DNA of 17,527 nt from contig JAHZHB010000058.1 in assembly GCA_019420465.1 (NCBI GenBank), forward strand, positions 1-17,527, written 5' to 3'. Source of the stretch: Lachnospiraceae bacterium (GTDB lineage Bacteria > Bacillota > Clostridia > Lachnospirales > Lachnospiraceae). Position 1 is the stretch's first letter. The number at the start of each line of letters is the position of its first letter. Below the pieces are notes generated by a model. It was not told where the DNA came from. It did not search any database and saw only the letters and a list, made by a program, of their open reading frames with translations. The position numbers were made by a program, and so were the translations under genes. Positions 6,558 through 13,551 of the stretch are shown one piece after another.

Positions 6558-6586
6558 TAAACAAAAAGAAGATTTTCTGGTATACT
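6558..6586 (+). promoter_or_regulatory. Internal promoter for the permease-ATPase pair
   Basis: TAAACA (6558-6563), 17 bp, then TATACT (6581-6586). It lies immediately after the terminator and would give a leader of about 75 bases before ATG 6669. Four of six -35 and five of six -10 positions match consensus. Confidence 0.65.
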
Positions 6587-6668
6587 AAGACACATATGGG
6601 GTTATGCATCGTTTTACAGAATATAAGCATAACCGCAGGGAACTTCAGAGAAAGGGGGACACCGGACA

Positions 6669-7394
6669 ATGTTTGAAAAATTGCAGCTTGGCTTTTATCA
6701 GACCTTTATCCTGAATGACAATTACAAATATTTTGTTCAGGGTATCGGCATTACGTTACTTACGACTGTACTGGCATTGATCATCGGTTTGGTTCTGGGT
6801 GTGATTCTGGCGATCATCCGTTCTGCCCACGACCAGCAGCAGCAGGGAAGACGAAAAAACCCTGTATTAGGTTTCTTTAATGTATTGGCGAGGATTTACC
6901 TCACTGTTATCCGTGGTACACCGACCATGGTACAGCTTCTGATCATGTGGTTTGTCATCTGGGCATCCGCAAGATCTTCTACACAGAATATGGTGATCTG
7001 TGCGGTACTGACCTTCGGTATCAACTCCGGTGCCTATGTGGCAGAGATCATCCGTTCCGGTATCATGTCGATTGATGCGGGACAGATGGAGGCCGGACGC
7101 TCACTTGGTTTAAGCTATGCCACGACCATGCGCAGCGTGATCATTCCACAGGCATTAAAAAATGTATTACCTGCCCTCGGCAACGAGCTGATCACCCTGT
7201 TAAAGGAGACATCGATCGTTACCGTTATCGGTCTGAAGGATCTGACAAAGGGTGCTATGATCATTCAGGGTAAGACATATCAGGCGATCGTGCCGTATCT
7301 GGCGATTGCAGCGATCTATCTGGCCATGGTTATGATCCTGACAGCCATTCTGAGCGCAGTAGAGAGGAGGATGAGACAAAGTGATCACCGTTAA
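6669..7394 (+). CDS. Polar amino-acid ABC transporter permease
   Basis: A 241-residue membrane protein of the HisM/GlnP type that forms the channel, as a homodimer, for amino-acid uptake. About five hydrophobic segments are visible, the first at roughly 22-51 (GIGITLLTTVLALIIGLVLG) and the last near 212-232. RGTPTMVQL, a hallmark of this subfamily, is followed by the cytoplasmic EAA loop EAGRSLGLSYATTMRSVIIP, which docks on the ATPase. The short Gln/Arg-rich insertion (DQQQQGRRK) after TM1 is cytoplasmic. ATG 6669 has AGGGGG upstream (6653-6658). The end overlaps the ATPase gene by 14 bases, indicating coupled translation. Confidence 0.95.
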   Translation: MFEKLQLGFYQTFILNDNYKYFVQGIGITLLTTVLALIIGLVLGVILAIIRSAHDQQQQGRRKNPVLGFFNVLARIYLTVIRGTPTMVQLLIMWFVIWASARSSTQNMVICAVLTFGINSGAYVAEIIRSGIMSIDAGQMEAGRSLGLSYATTMRSVIIPQALKNVLPALGNELITLLKETSIVTVIGLKDLTKGAMIIQGKTYQAIVPYLAIAAIYLAMVMILTAILSAVERRMRQSDHR

Positions 7395-8103
7395 AAATCT
7401 GACGAAATCTTTTGGCGACAATCATGTCCTCAAAAATATCAACGAGCATATCGCACCGGGAGAAAAGGTGGTTATCATCGGACCGTCCGGTTCCGGTAAA
7501 TCGACGTTTCTTCGCTGCATGAATCTGCTGGAAGTACCGACATCCGGCCAGATTATTTTTGACGGGCAGGATATCACCGATCCTCATGCGGATATCAATA
7601 AGATCCGTGAGCATATGGGTATGGTATTCCAGCACTTTAACCTGTTTGCCAACCTGTCTATAGAACAGAACCTGACACTGGCACCGGTAAAGCTGAAACT
7701 GATGAACAGGGATGAAGCCCATACAGAAGCTATGGAGCTGCTTCGCCGTATCGGTTTGCCGGATAAGGCAGATGCTTACCCGTCACAGCTGTCCGGCGGA
7801 CAGAAACAGCGTATTGCGATCGCAAGATCGATGATGATGAAACCGAAGATGATGCTCTTTGATGAGCCAACATCGGCACTGGACCCGGAAATGGTCGGTG
7901 AGGTTTTAACGATCATGAAGGAACTGGCACATGAGGGTATGACGATGGCCGTTGTTACCCATGAGATGGGCTTTGCCCGTGAAGTGGCTACCAGAGTTCT
8001 GTTTATGGATGAAGGTGTGATCATGGAACAGGGTACACCACAGCAGATATTCTCTGCTCCAAAGGAAGAACGTACAAAAAGCTTTCTTGCCAGTGTATTA
8101 TAA
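7381..8103 (+). CDS. Amino-acid ABC transporter ATP-binding protein (GlnQ type)
   Basis: A 240-residue ATPase that drives the permease. Walker A GPSGSGKST at 34-42, Q-loop at Q84, ABC signature LSGGQ at 137-141, Walker B ending in D161-E162 (LFDEP), D-loop SALD, and switch histidine H194 are all intact. FQHFNLF after the Q-loop and the HEMGFAR stretch are typical of the polar amino-acid subfamily. The start is GTG 7381, with AGGAGG at 7365-7370 inside the end of the permease gene. The genes overlap by 14 bases. A terminator follows within 25 bases, so it closes the operon. Confidence 0.96.
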   Translation: MITVKNLTKSFGDNHVLKNINEHIAPGEKVVIIGPSGSGKSTFLRCMNLLEVPTSGQIIFDGQDITDPHADINKIREHMGMVFQHFNLFANLSIEQNLTLAPVKLKLMNRDEAHTEAMELLRRIGLPDKADAYPSQLSGGQKQRIAIARSMMMKPKMMLFDEPTSALDPEMVGEVLTIMKELAHEGMTMAVVTHEMGFAREVATRVLFMDEGVIMEQGTPQQIFSAPKEERTKSFLASVL

Positions 8104-8181
8104 GCGTATCTTACGTGATGTCTAAAAGACACGGCAGAAAAACAGTAAACACTGTGATCTGCCGTGTCTTTCTTGCCAGTG
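8082..8181 (+). repeat. 14-bp direct repeat: end of the ATPase gene repeated after its terminator
   Basis: CTTTCTTGCCAGTG is present at 8082-8095, encoding part of the ATPase C-terminus FLASVL, and again at 8168-8181 at the descending arm and tail of the terminator, 86 bp apart. It may be coincidence or the scar of a small duplication or slippage event. Confidence 0.55.
8125..8173 (+). terminator. Terminator of the ABC-transporter operon
   Basis: AAAGACACGGCAGA (8125-8138) pairs with TCTGCCGTGTCTTT (8158-8171). Within the loop a second small stem, ACAGT/ACTGT, stacks on it. The tail is TTTCTT rather than a pure T run. Confidence 0.8.
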
Positions 8182-8234
8182 CATATCAATACCTGGTTCA
8201 GTGGACTAAGTCTGATTTACAGGGGGAAATTATA

Positions 8235-8882
8235 ATGAAGAGAATTTTATGTTTCGGAGATTCCAATACGTATGGACATAATCCGGCGACAGAAGGCCGG
8301 TTCGATGAGACCGTACGCTGGACAAAGCAGCTTGCAGGACTTCTGGGAGAGGACTATCTGGTGATCGAAGAGGGATTAAACAGCCGTACAGCAGCGATCA
8401 CCCCGGAGGATGAGCCGTATTTAAACGGGCTTACATATCTGGCACCGTGTGTGCGCAGCCATCAGCCGCTGGATCTGGTGATCCTGATGCTGGGCACAAA
8501 TGATATGAAGACGGAGTTTCATATGACACCGGAAGGCATCGCTGAGGAGATCCGAAGCCTCATCCAGTGTGTAAAAACAGCAAATGAAACAGAACGAAAC
8601 GGAAAAAATGACGGGAAAATCCTGGTGATCTCGCCGTTTTATATACGGGAGACGATCGCACAGCATAAATACAGAGAATATTACGGTGATACCTGGGGCG
8701 TAGAGCTTTCCAAAAAAGTTGCACCGTATTATGAAAAAGTGGCAAAGGAAGAGGGCTGTGCCTTCCTTAACGCGGCAGAGCTGGTTACTGTCAGTCCGAT
8801 CGACGGACTCCATCTGGATGCTGATGGCCATGGAAAATTTGCACGGATTCTGGCAGAAGAGATTCATACCCTGTTAGACTGA
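8235..8882 (+). CDS. SGNH/GDSL-family hydrolase (esterase or lipase-like)
   Basis: A 215-residue cytosolic hydrolase of the SGNH fold (GDSL_2-like, arylesterase/acyl-esterase type). Block I is CFGDSNTYG with nucleophile S10, block II is the glycine in EEGLNSRT, block III is LGTND, and block V is DGLHLDADGH with D190 and H193 completing the catalytic triad. No signal peptide is present, so it acts inside the cell. The substrate is unknown, with carbohydrate or aryl esters typical for close relatives. ATG 8235 is chosen because AGGGGGA sits just upstream. The frame stays open upstream to about 8115, but that stretch is the ABC terminator. It stands alone between two terminators or hairpins. No clear promoter could be identified in 8174-8234. 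Confidence 0.92.
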   Translation: MKRILCFGDSNTYGHNPATEGRFDETVRWTKQLAGLLGEDYLVIEEGLNSRTAAITPEDEPYLNGLTYLAPCVRSHQPLDLVILMLGTNDMKTEFHMTPEGIAEEIRSLIQCVKTANETERNGKNDGKILVISPFYIRETIAQHKYREYYGDTWGVELSKKVAPYYEKVAKEEGCAFLNAAELVTVSPIDGLHLDADGHGKFARILAEEIHTLLD

Positions 8883-8950
8883 CTGTTCACAAAACGATAG
8901 CAGATACATATACACCTGTACGCAAACAGGAAAGATAAAGAGACATATAC

Positions 8951-8988
8951 TTTGCCACAGACTTCCCCAAAAGGAACTCTGCGGCAAA
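8951..8988. other. Imperfect 16-bp hairpin after the SGNH hydrolase gene
   Basis: TTTGCCACAGACTTCC pairs with GGAACTCTGCGGCAAA (two mismatches) around a 5-6 base CCAAA loop. An A run rather than a T run follows on the plus strand, so it is not a textbook terminator in either direction. It could be a processed 3' end for the hydrolase message. Confidence 0.5.
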
Positions 8989-9026
8989 AAAAATGCCCGA
9001 AATCCGACAAATCCTGTATGTATATC

Positions 9027-9055
9027 TGTACAATCACAGATTCTTTCTATATAAT
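9027..9055 (+). promoter_or_regulatory. Promoter of the sodium symporter gene
   Basis: TGTACA (9027-9032), 17 bp, then perfect TATAAT (9050-9055). Transcription would begin near 9062, about 25 bases before ATG 9087. Confidence 0.78.
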
Positions 9056-9086
9056 GAGGGAATATCATAAAAGGAGATAGAGAGTT

Positions 9087-10475
9087 ATGGAGAAAAAAAG
9101 AGGAAATTTTACCGGTTCTTTGGGGTTCGTACTGGCTGCAGCGGGAAGTGCAGTCGGACTTGGTAATATCTGGCGATTTCCCTATCTGGCAGCCAAGGAT
9201 GGCGGAGGCATCTTTCTGCTGGTTTATCTGATCCTGGCACTGACCTTTGGTTTTGCCCTGCTGACGACAGAGGTATCGATCGGACGAAAGACCAAGCAGA
9301 GTCCGCTGACTGCCTACAGAAAGCTGCAGCCGAAATGGGGCTTTATTGGTCTGATCGCCTGCGTGGTACCGATGATCATCATGCCGTATTACTGTGCGAT
9401 CGGTGGCTGGGTACTGCACTATTTTACTGCGTTTCTGACCGGAAAAGGCGGCGCTGCCGCACAGGATGGCTATTTTACCGGCTTTATCACACAGACAACA
9501 GCACCACTGATCTTTATGTTTGTCTTTATGGCAGCAGCTTTTATCATCGTTTATCTCGGTGTGGATAACGGTATCGAAAAATGCTCCAAAGTACTGATGC
9601 CGATCCTTCTGATCCTGATCATCGGCATCGCCGTATTCAGCCTCACGATCAGCCATACCGATGAAAATGGTGTGACACGAACTGCCCTGGAGGGCTTTAA
9701 AGTATATGTGATCCCGAACTTCAGTGGAATGACCATAAAGAAGCTTCTGTCTGTCATCGTAGATGCCATGGGTCAGCTGTTTTATTCCTTAAGCGTAGCC
9801 ATGGGTATCATGATCGCCTACGGCTCCTACATGAAAGATGATGTAAACATGAACAAGTCCATCAACCAGATCGAGATCTTCGATACAGCCGTAGCCTTCC
9901 TGGCCGGCATGATGATCGTTCCGGCTGTATACGCCTTCATGGGTACAGAAGGCATGTCTGCCGGACCAAGCCTGATGTTTGTCACCCTGCCCAAAGTCTT
10001 TAACGCCATGGGTGGTGTAGGTATCGTTGTGGGCATCGTCTTTTTCCTGATGGTTCTGTTTGCTGCGATCACATCAGCCGTATCCATCATGGAAGCCATC
10101 GTATCCAGCTTTATGGATCATTTCCACATGCCCCGTAAAACCGCCTGCATCGTCAGCGGCCTGATCACGTTGGCTATCGGTGTCTTAGTCTGCCTCGGCT
10201 ACAACCTGCTGTACTTCGAATACACCCTGCCAAACGGCTCTACCGCCCAGATTCTCGATATTCTGGACTACGTAAGTAACAGCATCCTCATGCCCATCGT
10301 ATCTATCCTGACCTGCATTCTCGTCGGCTGGGTACTCGGCCCCAACCTTGTCATCGACGAAGTAGAAAAAACCGGCTGCAAAATGGGCCGCCGTACCCTC
10401 TACATCGTCATGATCCGCTTCATAGCCCCCTTAATGCTCTTTATCTTATTCCTGCAGAGCATCGGCATAATTTGA
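9087..10475 (+). CDS. Neurotransmitter:sodium symporter (NSS/SNF) family transporter
   Basis: A 462-residue Na+-coupled amino-acid (or amine) uptake carrier with the LeuT fold. TM1 carries the unwound GSAVGLGNIWRFPY motif (20-33) that forms part of the substrate and Na+ sites, followed by AAKDGGG as in LeuT. Eleven hydrophobic segments can be counted, typical of bacterial NSS proteins such as MhsT rather than 12 as in LeuT. The TM6 region near 226-250 (AMGQLFYSLSVAMGIMIAYG) and the TM8 serines (AAITSAVSIMEA) are also family-typical. AAGGAG lies upstream of ATG 9087 at a good spacing. The substrate is not predictable, though hydrophobic or aromatic amino acids are common. Codons in the last third are noticeably more C-ended than in neighbouring genes. 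A hairpin starts 10 bases after the stop. Confidence 0.95.
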   Translation: MEKKRGNFTGSLGFVLAAAGSAVGLGNIWRFPYLAAKDGGGIFLLVYLILALTFGFALLTTEVSIGRKTKQSPLTAYRKLQPKWGFIGLIACVVPMIIMPYYCAIGGWVLHYFTAFLTGKGGAAAQDGYFTGFITQTTAPLIFMFVFMAAAFIIVYLGVDNGIEKCSKVLMPILLILIIGIAVFSLTISHTDENGVTRTALEGFKVYVIPNFSGMTIKKLLSVIVDAMGQLFYSLSVAMGIMIAYGSYMKDDVNMNKSINQIEIFDTAVAFLAGMMIVPAVYAFMGTEGMSAGPSLMFVTLPKVFNAMGGVGIVVGIVFFLMVLFAAITSAVSIMEAIVSSFMDHFHMPRKTACIVSGLITLAIGVLVCLGYNLLYFEYTLPNGSTAQILDILDYVSNSILMPIVSILTCILVGWVLGPNLVIDEVEKTGCKMGRRTLYIVMIRFIAPLMLFILFLQSIGII

Positions 10476-10484
10476 TCGAAATTT

Positions 10485-10521
10485 AAAGCCGGAGAGCACC
10501 GAACGGTGCGACTCCGGCTTT
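10485..10521 (+). terminator. Hairpin after the symporter gene, probable terminator
   Basis: AAAGCCGGAG (10485-10494) pairs perfectly with CTCCGGCTTT (10512-10521), with an inner GCACC/GGTGC stem around a GAAC loop. The stem is very stable but is followed by CCCGTTAC instead of a T run, so termination may be partial. Confidence 0.6.
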
Positions 10522-10550
10522 CCCGTTACTCCGTACCTCAACCTCAGCGA

Positions 10551-10803
10551 GTGAAACGACCGCGTCCGTGTTTCTGTGTCTGTAGCTTTCCCGGACGATT
10601 CAAGGTGCGCCCTTAGCAAAAGTGAGATCCCGTGCTTACCTACAGAAGCTGCCACTGGCAGCTTCTTCCAGATGCATGGCAACGCAGACCCCGCGCGAAG
10701 GCATTCCTGAGCGTGGCTGGTCGAAGTTGGCACGTAGCTCACTTTTGCGTTGCACCTGTCCGGGAAAGCTACAGACACAGAAACACGGACGCGGTCGTTT
10801 CAC
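10551..10803. repeat. 253-bp element with perfect 46-bp inverted ends (MITE-like, invertible segment or structured RNA)
   Basis: Arm 10551-10596 and arm 10758-10803 are perfect reverse complements over 46 bp. Further nested complementarity continues inward: GGTGC/GCACC (10604-10608 with 10752-10756), GCAAAAGTGAG/CTCACTTTTGC (10616-10626 with 10738-10748) and CGTGC/GCACG (10631-10635 with 10730-10734). The top holds a perfect 10-bp hairpin, AGAAGCTGCC/GGCAGCTTCT (10644-10666). The interior is 161 bp between the arms. No ORF that makes sense, transposase or recombinase is present, and flanking target duplication is not convincing (only GA on both sides). It sits between the symporter hairpin and the ZIP promoter. 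With the 10485-10521 hairpin and the promoter it accounts for the whole 10476-10922 gap. Confidence 0.88.
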
Positions 10804-10856
10804 GAGCGTCCCTCCTCGCATCCACATTTTCACTTTTTTGTCCGCCCATCATATGG

Positions 10857-10862
10857 TACAAT
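10857..10862 (+). promoter_or_regulatory. Probable -10 element of the ZIP-trmO operon
   Basis: TACAAT at 10857-10862, about 55 bases upstream of the ZIP start and outside the inverted-repeat element. The -35 region is only a T-rich stretch (10834-10839), so the promoter may be weak or need an activator. Confidence 0.45.
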
Positions 10863-10922
10863 AACGACAGTTTTCAAAGGCCACGAATCCTATGCCAAAT
10901 CCGAAAGAAAGGACCCATCCCT

Positions 10923-11702
10923 ATGCAAACAACCATTACCGGCATCCTGATCCCCTTTGTCGGCACCACCCTCGGCGCCGCCATGGTCTTCTTCATGAAA
11001 AATGAAATGAGCATCCGACTGACACGCATCCTGCTTGGCTTCGCTTCCGGTGTTATGCTCGCAGCCTCCGTCTGGTCCCTGCTTTTGCCCTCTATTGAAC
11101 AGACAGAAGCCTCCGGCGGCATAGCCTGGCTGCCTGCCGCCATCGGTTTTCTGGCCGGTATCGGCTTTTTGCTGCTTCTGGATACCGTTATCCCACATCT
11201 GCACAGAGATGCCAAGGATGCAGAAGGTATGCCGTCAAAGCTGAAAAAAGATACCATGCTCTTTCTGGCTATTGTTTTACACAATATTCCCGAAGGCATG
11301 GCCGTCGGCGTTGTGTTTGCCGGCATTCTGGCTGGAAACGAAAGTATGACCATGGCATCGGCCATAGCCCTGTCCATCGGCATAGCCATCCAGAACTTCC
11401 CCGAAGGTGCGATCGTATCGATGCCGTTAAGAACCCAGGGACACAGCCGGACATCCGCCTTCTGGTATGGCACAGCCTCCGGCGTGGTAGAACCGATAGC
11501 AGCCGTGATCACGATCCTTCTGACAGAGCTTTTGGTACCGATCCTGCCGTATCTTCTGGCTTTTGCCGCAGGTGCCATGGTCTATGTCGTTGTAGAAGAG
11601 CTGATTCCCGAACTGCAGAGTCACGGCCATTCCAATACAGGGATCATCGGTCTGGCTTTTGGCTTTGTACTGATGATGATCCTGGATGTTGCCCTGGGAT
11701 AA
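10923..11702 (+). CDS. ZIP-family divalent metal transporter
   Basis: A 259-residue inner-membrane carrier of the ZIP family (GufA/ZupT-like), expected to import Zn2+ or another divalent metal. The two metal-site helices carry HNIPEG (120-125) and QNFPEG (157-162), which form the binuclear centre. A VEELIPE stretch in a later helix supplies further acidic residues. About eight hydrophobic segments are visible, and the short loop after TM3 has PHLHRD (91-96), in place of a long His-rich loop. The frame is open upstream to 10632, but that part crosses the inverted-repeat element and reads as nonsense. ATG 10923 follows AAAGGA at normal spacing and opens directly into TM1. The trmO gene starts 12 bases after its stop. 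Confidence 0.93.
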   Translation: MQTTITGILIPFVGTTLGAAMVFFMKNEMSIRLTRILLGFASGVMLAASVWSLLLPSIEQTEASGGIAWLPAAIGFLAGIGFLLLLDTVIPHLHRDAKDAEGMPSKLKKDTMLFLAIVLHNIPEGMAVGVVFAGILAGNESMTMASAIALSIGIAIQNFPEGAIVSMPLRTQGHSRTSAFWYGTASGVVEPIAAVITILLTELLVPILPYLLAFAAGAMVYVVVEELIPELQSHGHSNTGIIGLAFGFVLMMILDVALG

Positions 11703-11714
11703 AAAGGAGAAACT

Positions 11715-12407
11715 ATGGAGATAAAACCAATCGCATATATGCACAGTGAGTTCCCTGACAAATTCGGGATACCAAGGCAGAGTGGTCTGGTCGAAGAATT
11801 AAAAGGACGCATTGTGTTTGAAAAAGAATATGCCATACCGGAAGCCTTTCGGGGACTTGAGGGCTATTCGCATATATGGATCGTGTGGGAATTTTCCGAA
11901 GCTGTGCGAAAAAACTGGTCACCCACCGTCCGCCCGCCGCGACTGGGCGGCAATACCCGTCTGGGTGTTTTTTCCACACGCTCGCCTTTTCGGCCAAATC
12001 CGCTGGGATTGTCCTGCGTAAAACTGGACCGGATAGAGTACAGCAAAACAGAAGGCCCCGTCCTCCTGGTATCCGGCGCCGATCTGATGGATCAGACACC
12101 GATCTATGATATCAAACCGTATCTGACGCTTTCAGACTGTCGTCCCGAAGCTGTCTGCGGCTTTGCCGAGCAGACAGCCGCCTATCATCTGGATGTGGAA
12201 TTTCCTCCGGAATATGCCGTATGTTTCACTGACGAACAATATAAGGCACTGTGCGGCGTGCTGGCAGAGGACCCGAGACCTTCGTACCAGCATGATCCCG
12301 ACAGAGTGTATGCCATGTCTTTTGCGGGATATGATGTCTGCTTTACTGTGAAAGACCATACACTTACCGTCTGCGGGGTAAGAAAACTGCCGGAGCAGAC
12401 AACATAG
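11715..12407 (+). CDS. trmO: tRNA (N6-threonylcarbamoyladenosine-37) N6-methyltransferase TrmO
   Basis: A 230-residue SAM-dependent enzyme of the TrmO/YaeB/TsaA family that methylates t6A37 of threonine tRNAs to m6t6A and so tunes ACY codon reading. The N-terminal beta-barrel methyltransferase domain carries the family hallmark at residues 73-100, including TRSPFRPNPLGLS, and DQTPIYDIKPYL at 126-137. A smaller C-terminal domain follows (about 150-228). E. coli TrmO is about 235 residues, so the gene is full length. AAGGAG at 11704-11709 lies in the 12-base gap after the ZIP gene, giving a tight two-gene operon. No functional link between ZIP and TrmO is evident beyond co-transcription. No clear terminator is visible in 12408-12480. 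Confidence 0.94.
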   Translation: MEIKPIAYMHSEFPDKFGIPRQSGLVEELKGRIVFEKEYAIPEAFRGLEGYSHIWIVWEFSEAVRKNWSPTVRPPRLGGNTRLGVFSTRSPFRPNPLGLSCVKLDRIEYSKTEGPVLLVSGADLMDQTPIYDIKPYLTLSDCRPEAVCGFAEQTAAYHLDVEFPPEYAVCFTDEQYKALCGVLAEDPRPSYQHDPDRVYAMSFAGYDVCFTVKDHTLTVCGVRKLPEQTT

Positions 12408-12489
12408 TCCCTTTCGTTCAAAAACAGCAAAAAGCATACACCTATTCAAAAGTAAATGGTCATATCAGACTGGCTGTATATATTTACCG

Positions 12490-12518
12490 TAGGCACAGCT
12501 GTATATTTCTGCTATAAT
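12490..12518 (+). promoter_or_regulatory. Promoter of the 3'-5' exonuclease gene
   Basis: TAGGCA (12490-12495), 17 bp, then perfect TATAAT (12513-12518) preceded by TGC, so it also has an extended -10. The start would be near 12525, about 20 bases before ATG 12544. Confidence 0.78.
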
Positions 12519-12543
12519 ACTGAACGAAAGAGGTTAGTAAACG

Positions 12544-13509
12544 ATGAATTATATTGTATTTGATCTGGAGTGGAACCAGTGTCCCTACGGGAAAAACAGG
12601 GAAAATGAGAAACTCCCCTTTGAAATCATAGAGATCGGTGCGGTCAAACTGGATGAACATTTGCAGAAAACAGAAAATTTTCACTGCCTGATCCAGCCGG
12701 TCGTATACAAAAAGCTGCATTACCGTACACAGGATATTATCGGTCTGACGATGAAGGAGCTGGAAAAGGGCGTTCCTTTTTACCGGGCGATCCGGGAATT
12801 TATCAGCTGGTGCGGTGAGGATTTTATGTTTGCCACCTGGGGAAATATGGATCTTTTAGAACTGCAGCGCAATATGAAATATTACGGTGTATTAAAGCTG
12901 CTTCCGGGACCGATTCAGTATCTGGATGTACAGAAGCTGTTCGGACTTACCTTTGAGGATGTGCATCTGCACCGGTCACTGGAGTATGCTGTGGATTTTC
13001 TGCACTTTGAAAAAGACGGTGAGTTTCACCGGGCACTGGCAGATGCGGTATATACAGCCAAAGTCCTGGAAAAGATCGACCCGCATATCCGCGAGGTTTA
13101 TTTTTCTGTAGATACCTACCAGAATCCAAAATGCCGTGAAGAGGAAATGCATCTTTCCTTTGAAACATACCACAAATATATCTCACGGGAGTTTTCTTCC
13201 AAAGAAGAGGCGATGCATGACAGAGAGGTTACCAGTACCAGATGCATTTTCTGCAACCGTAATGCCAGAAAAAGGCTGCGGTGGTTCTCTATCAATGCCA
13301 GACAGTATTACTGTATCGCCAGCTGCCCGGAGCATGGCCTGATCAAGGGCAAGATCCGGATGAAAAAGACGGAGGACAATACCTACTACGTGGTAAAGAC
13401 TGTCAAGGCCATAGACGAAGAACAGGCTGCACAGATCCGGGAAAAAAAGGCGACGCAGCAGGTCAGAAGAAAAACCCATATCCAGAATAAAAAAAATAAG
13501 ACAGATTGA
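12544..13509 (+). CDS. DEDDh-family 3'-5' exonuclease with a C-terminal four-cysteine domain
   Basis: A 321-residue nuclease of the DnaQ/RNase T (KapD-like) superfamily. Catalytic metal ligands are D7 and E9 in FDLEWN, D103 in WGNMDLLEL, and H162 and D167 in FHRALADAV, so the H-type DEDD set is complete. From about 190 onward there is an extra region with C234, C237, C257 and C261 (CX2C-X19-CX3C), which looks like a zinc-binding knuckle, and a strongly basic tail (KKATQQVRRK) suited to nucleic-acid binding. The substrate, single-stranded DNA or RNA ends, is not decided by the sequence. It has its own promoter and AGAGG ribosome site. The last codons form the left arm of the shared terminator. 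Confidence 0.9.
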   Translation: MNYIVFDLEWNQCPYGKNRENEKLPFEIIEIGAVKLDEHLQKTENFHCLIQPVVYKKLHYRTQDIIGLTMKELEKGVPFYRAIREFISWCGEDFMFATWGNMDLLELQRNMKYYGVLKLLPGPIQYLDVQKLFGLTFEDVHLHRSLEYAVDFLHFEKDGEFHRALADAVYTAKVLEKIDPHIREVYFSVDTYQNPKCREEEMHLSFETYHKYISREFSSKEEAMHDREVTSTRCIFCNRNARKRLRWFSINARQYYCIASCPEHGLIKGKIRMKKTEDNTYYVVKTVKAIDEEQAAQIREKKATQQVRRKTHIQNKKNKTD

Positions 13510-13537
13510 TCTGAAAAGAACATTCTGTCTTATTTTT
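13492..13537. terminator. Bidirectional terminator between convergent genes, overlapping a coding end
   Basis: AAAAATAAGACAGA (13492-13505) pairs perfectly with TCTGTCTTATTTTT (13524-13537). The left arm is coding sequence for the last residues of the exonuclease, and its stop codon lies in the loop. A/T runs on both sides let it work for the carboxypeptidase transcript from the other strand too. Confidence 0.88.
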
Positions 13538-13551
13538 ATGGGATATACGGT

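Noticed and set aside
8115..8234. Earlier start for the SGNH hydrolase
   Set aside because: This stretch is the ABC-operon terminator. The GDSN block should lie at the N-terminus and ATG 8235 has a strong ribosome site.
8874..9656. 260-codon minus-strand open frame
   Set aside because: Antisense to the symporter gene and its promoter, with no ribosome site or recognisable domain.
10597..10757. Invertible promoter inside the inverted repeats
   Set aside because: No -35/-10 pair could be found on either strand of the interior and no recombinase gene is nearby. Kept only as one of several possibilities for the element.
10632..10922. N-terminal extension of the ZIP gene into the inverted-repeat element
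   Set aside because: The extension reads as unstructured Arg/Ser-rich sequence derived from the palindrome. ATG 10923 has a ribosome site and starts the first membrane helix.
10874..11578. 234-codon minus-strand open frame
   Set aside because: Mirror of the ZIP gene. The ZIP motifs HNIPEG and QNFPEG are on the plus strand.
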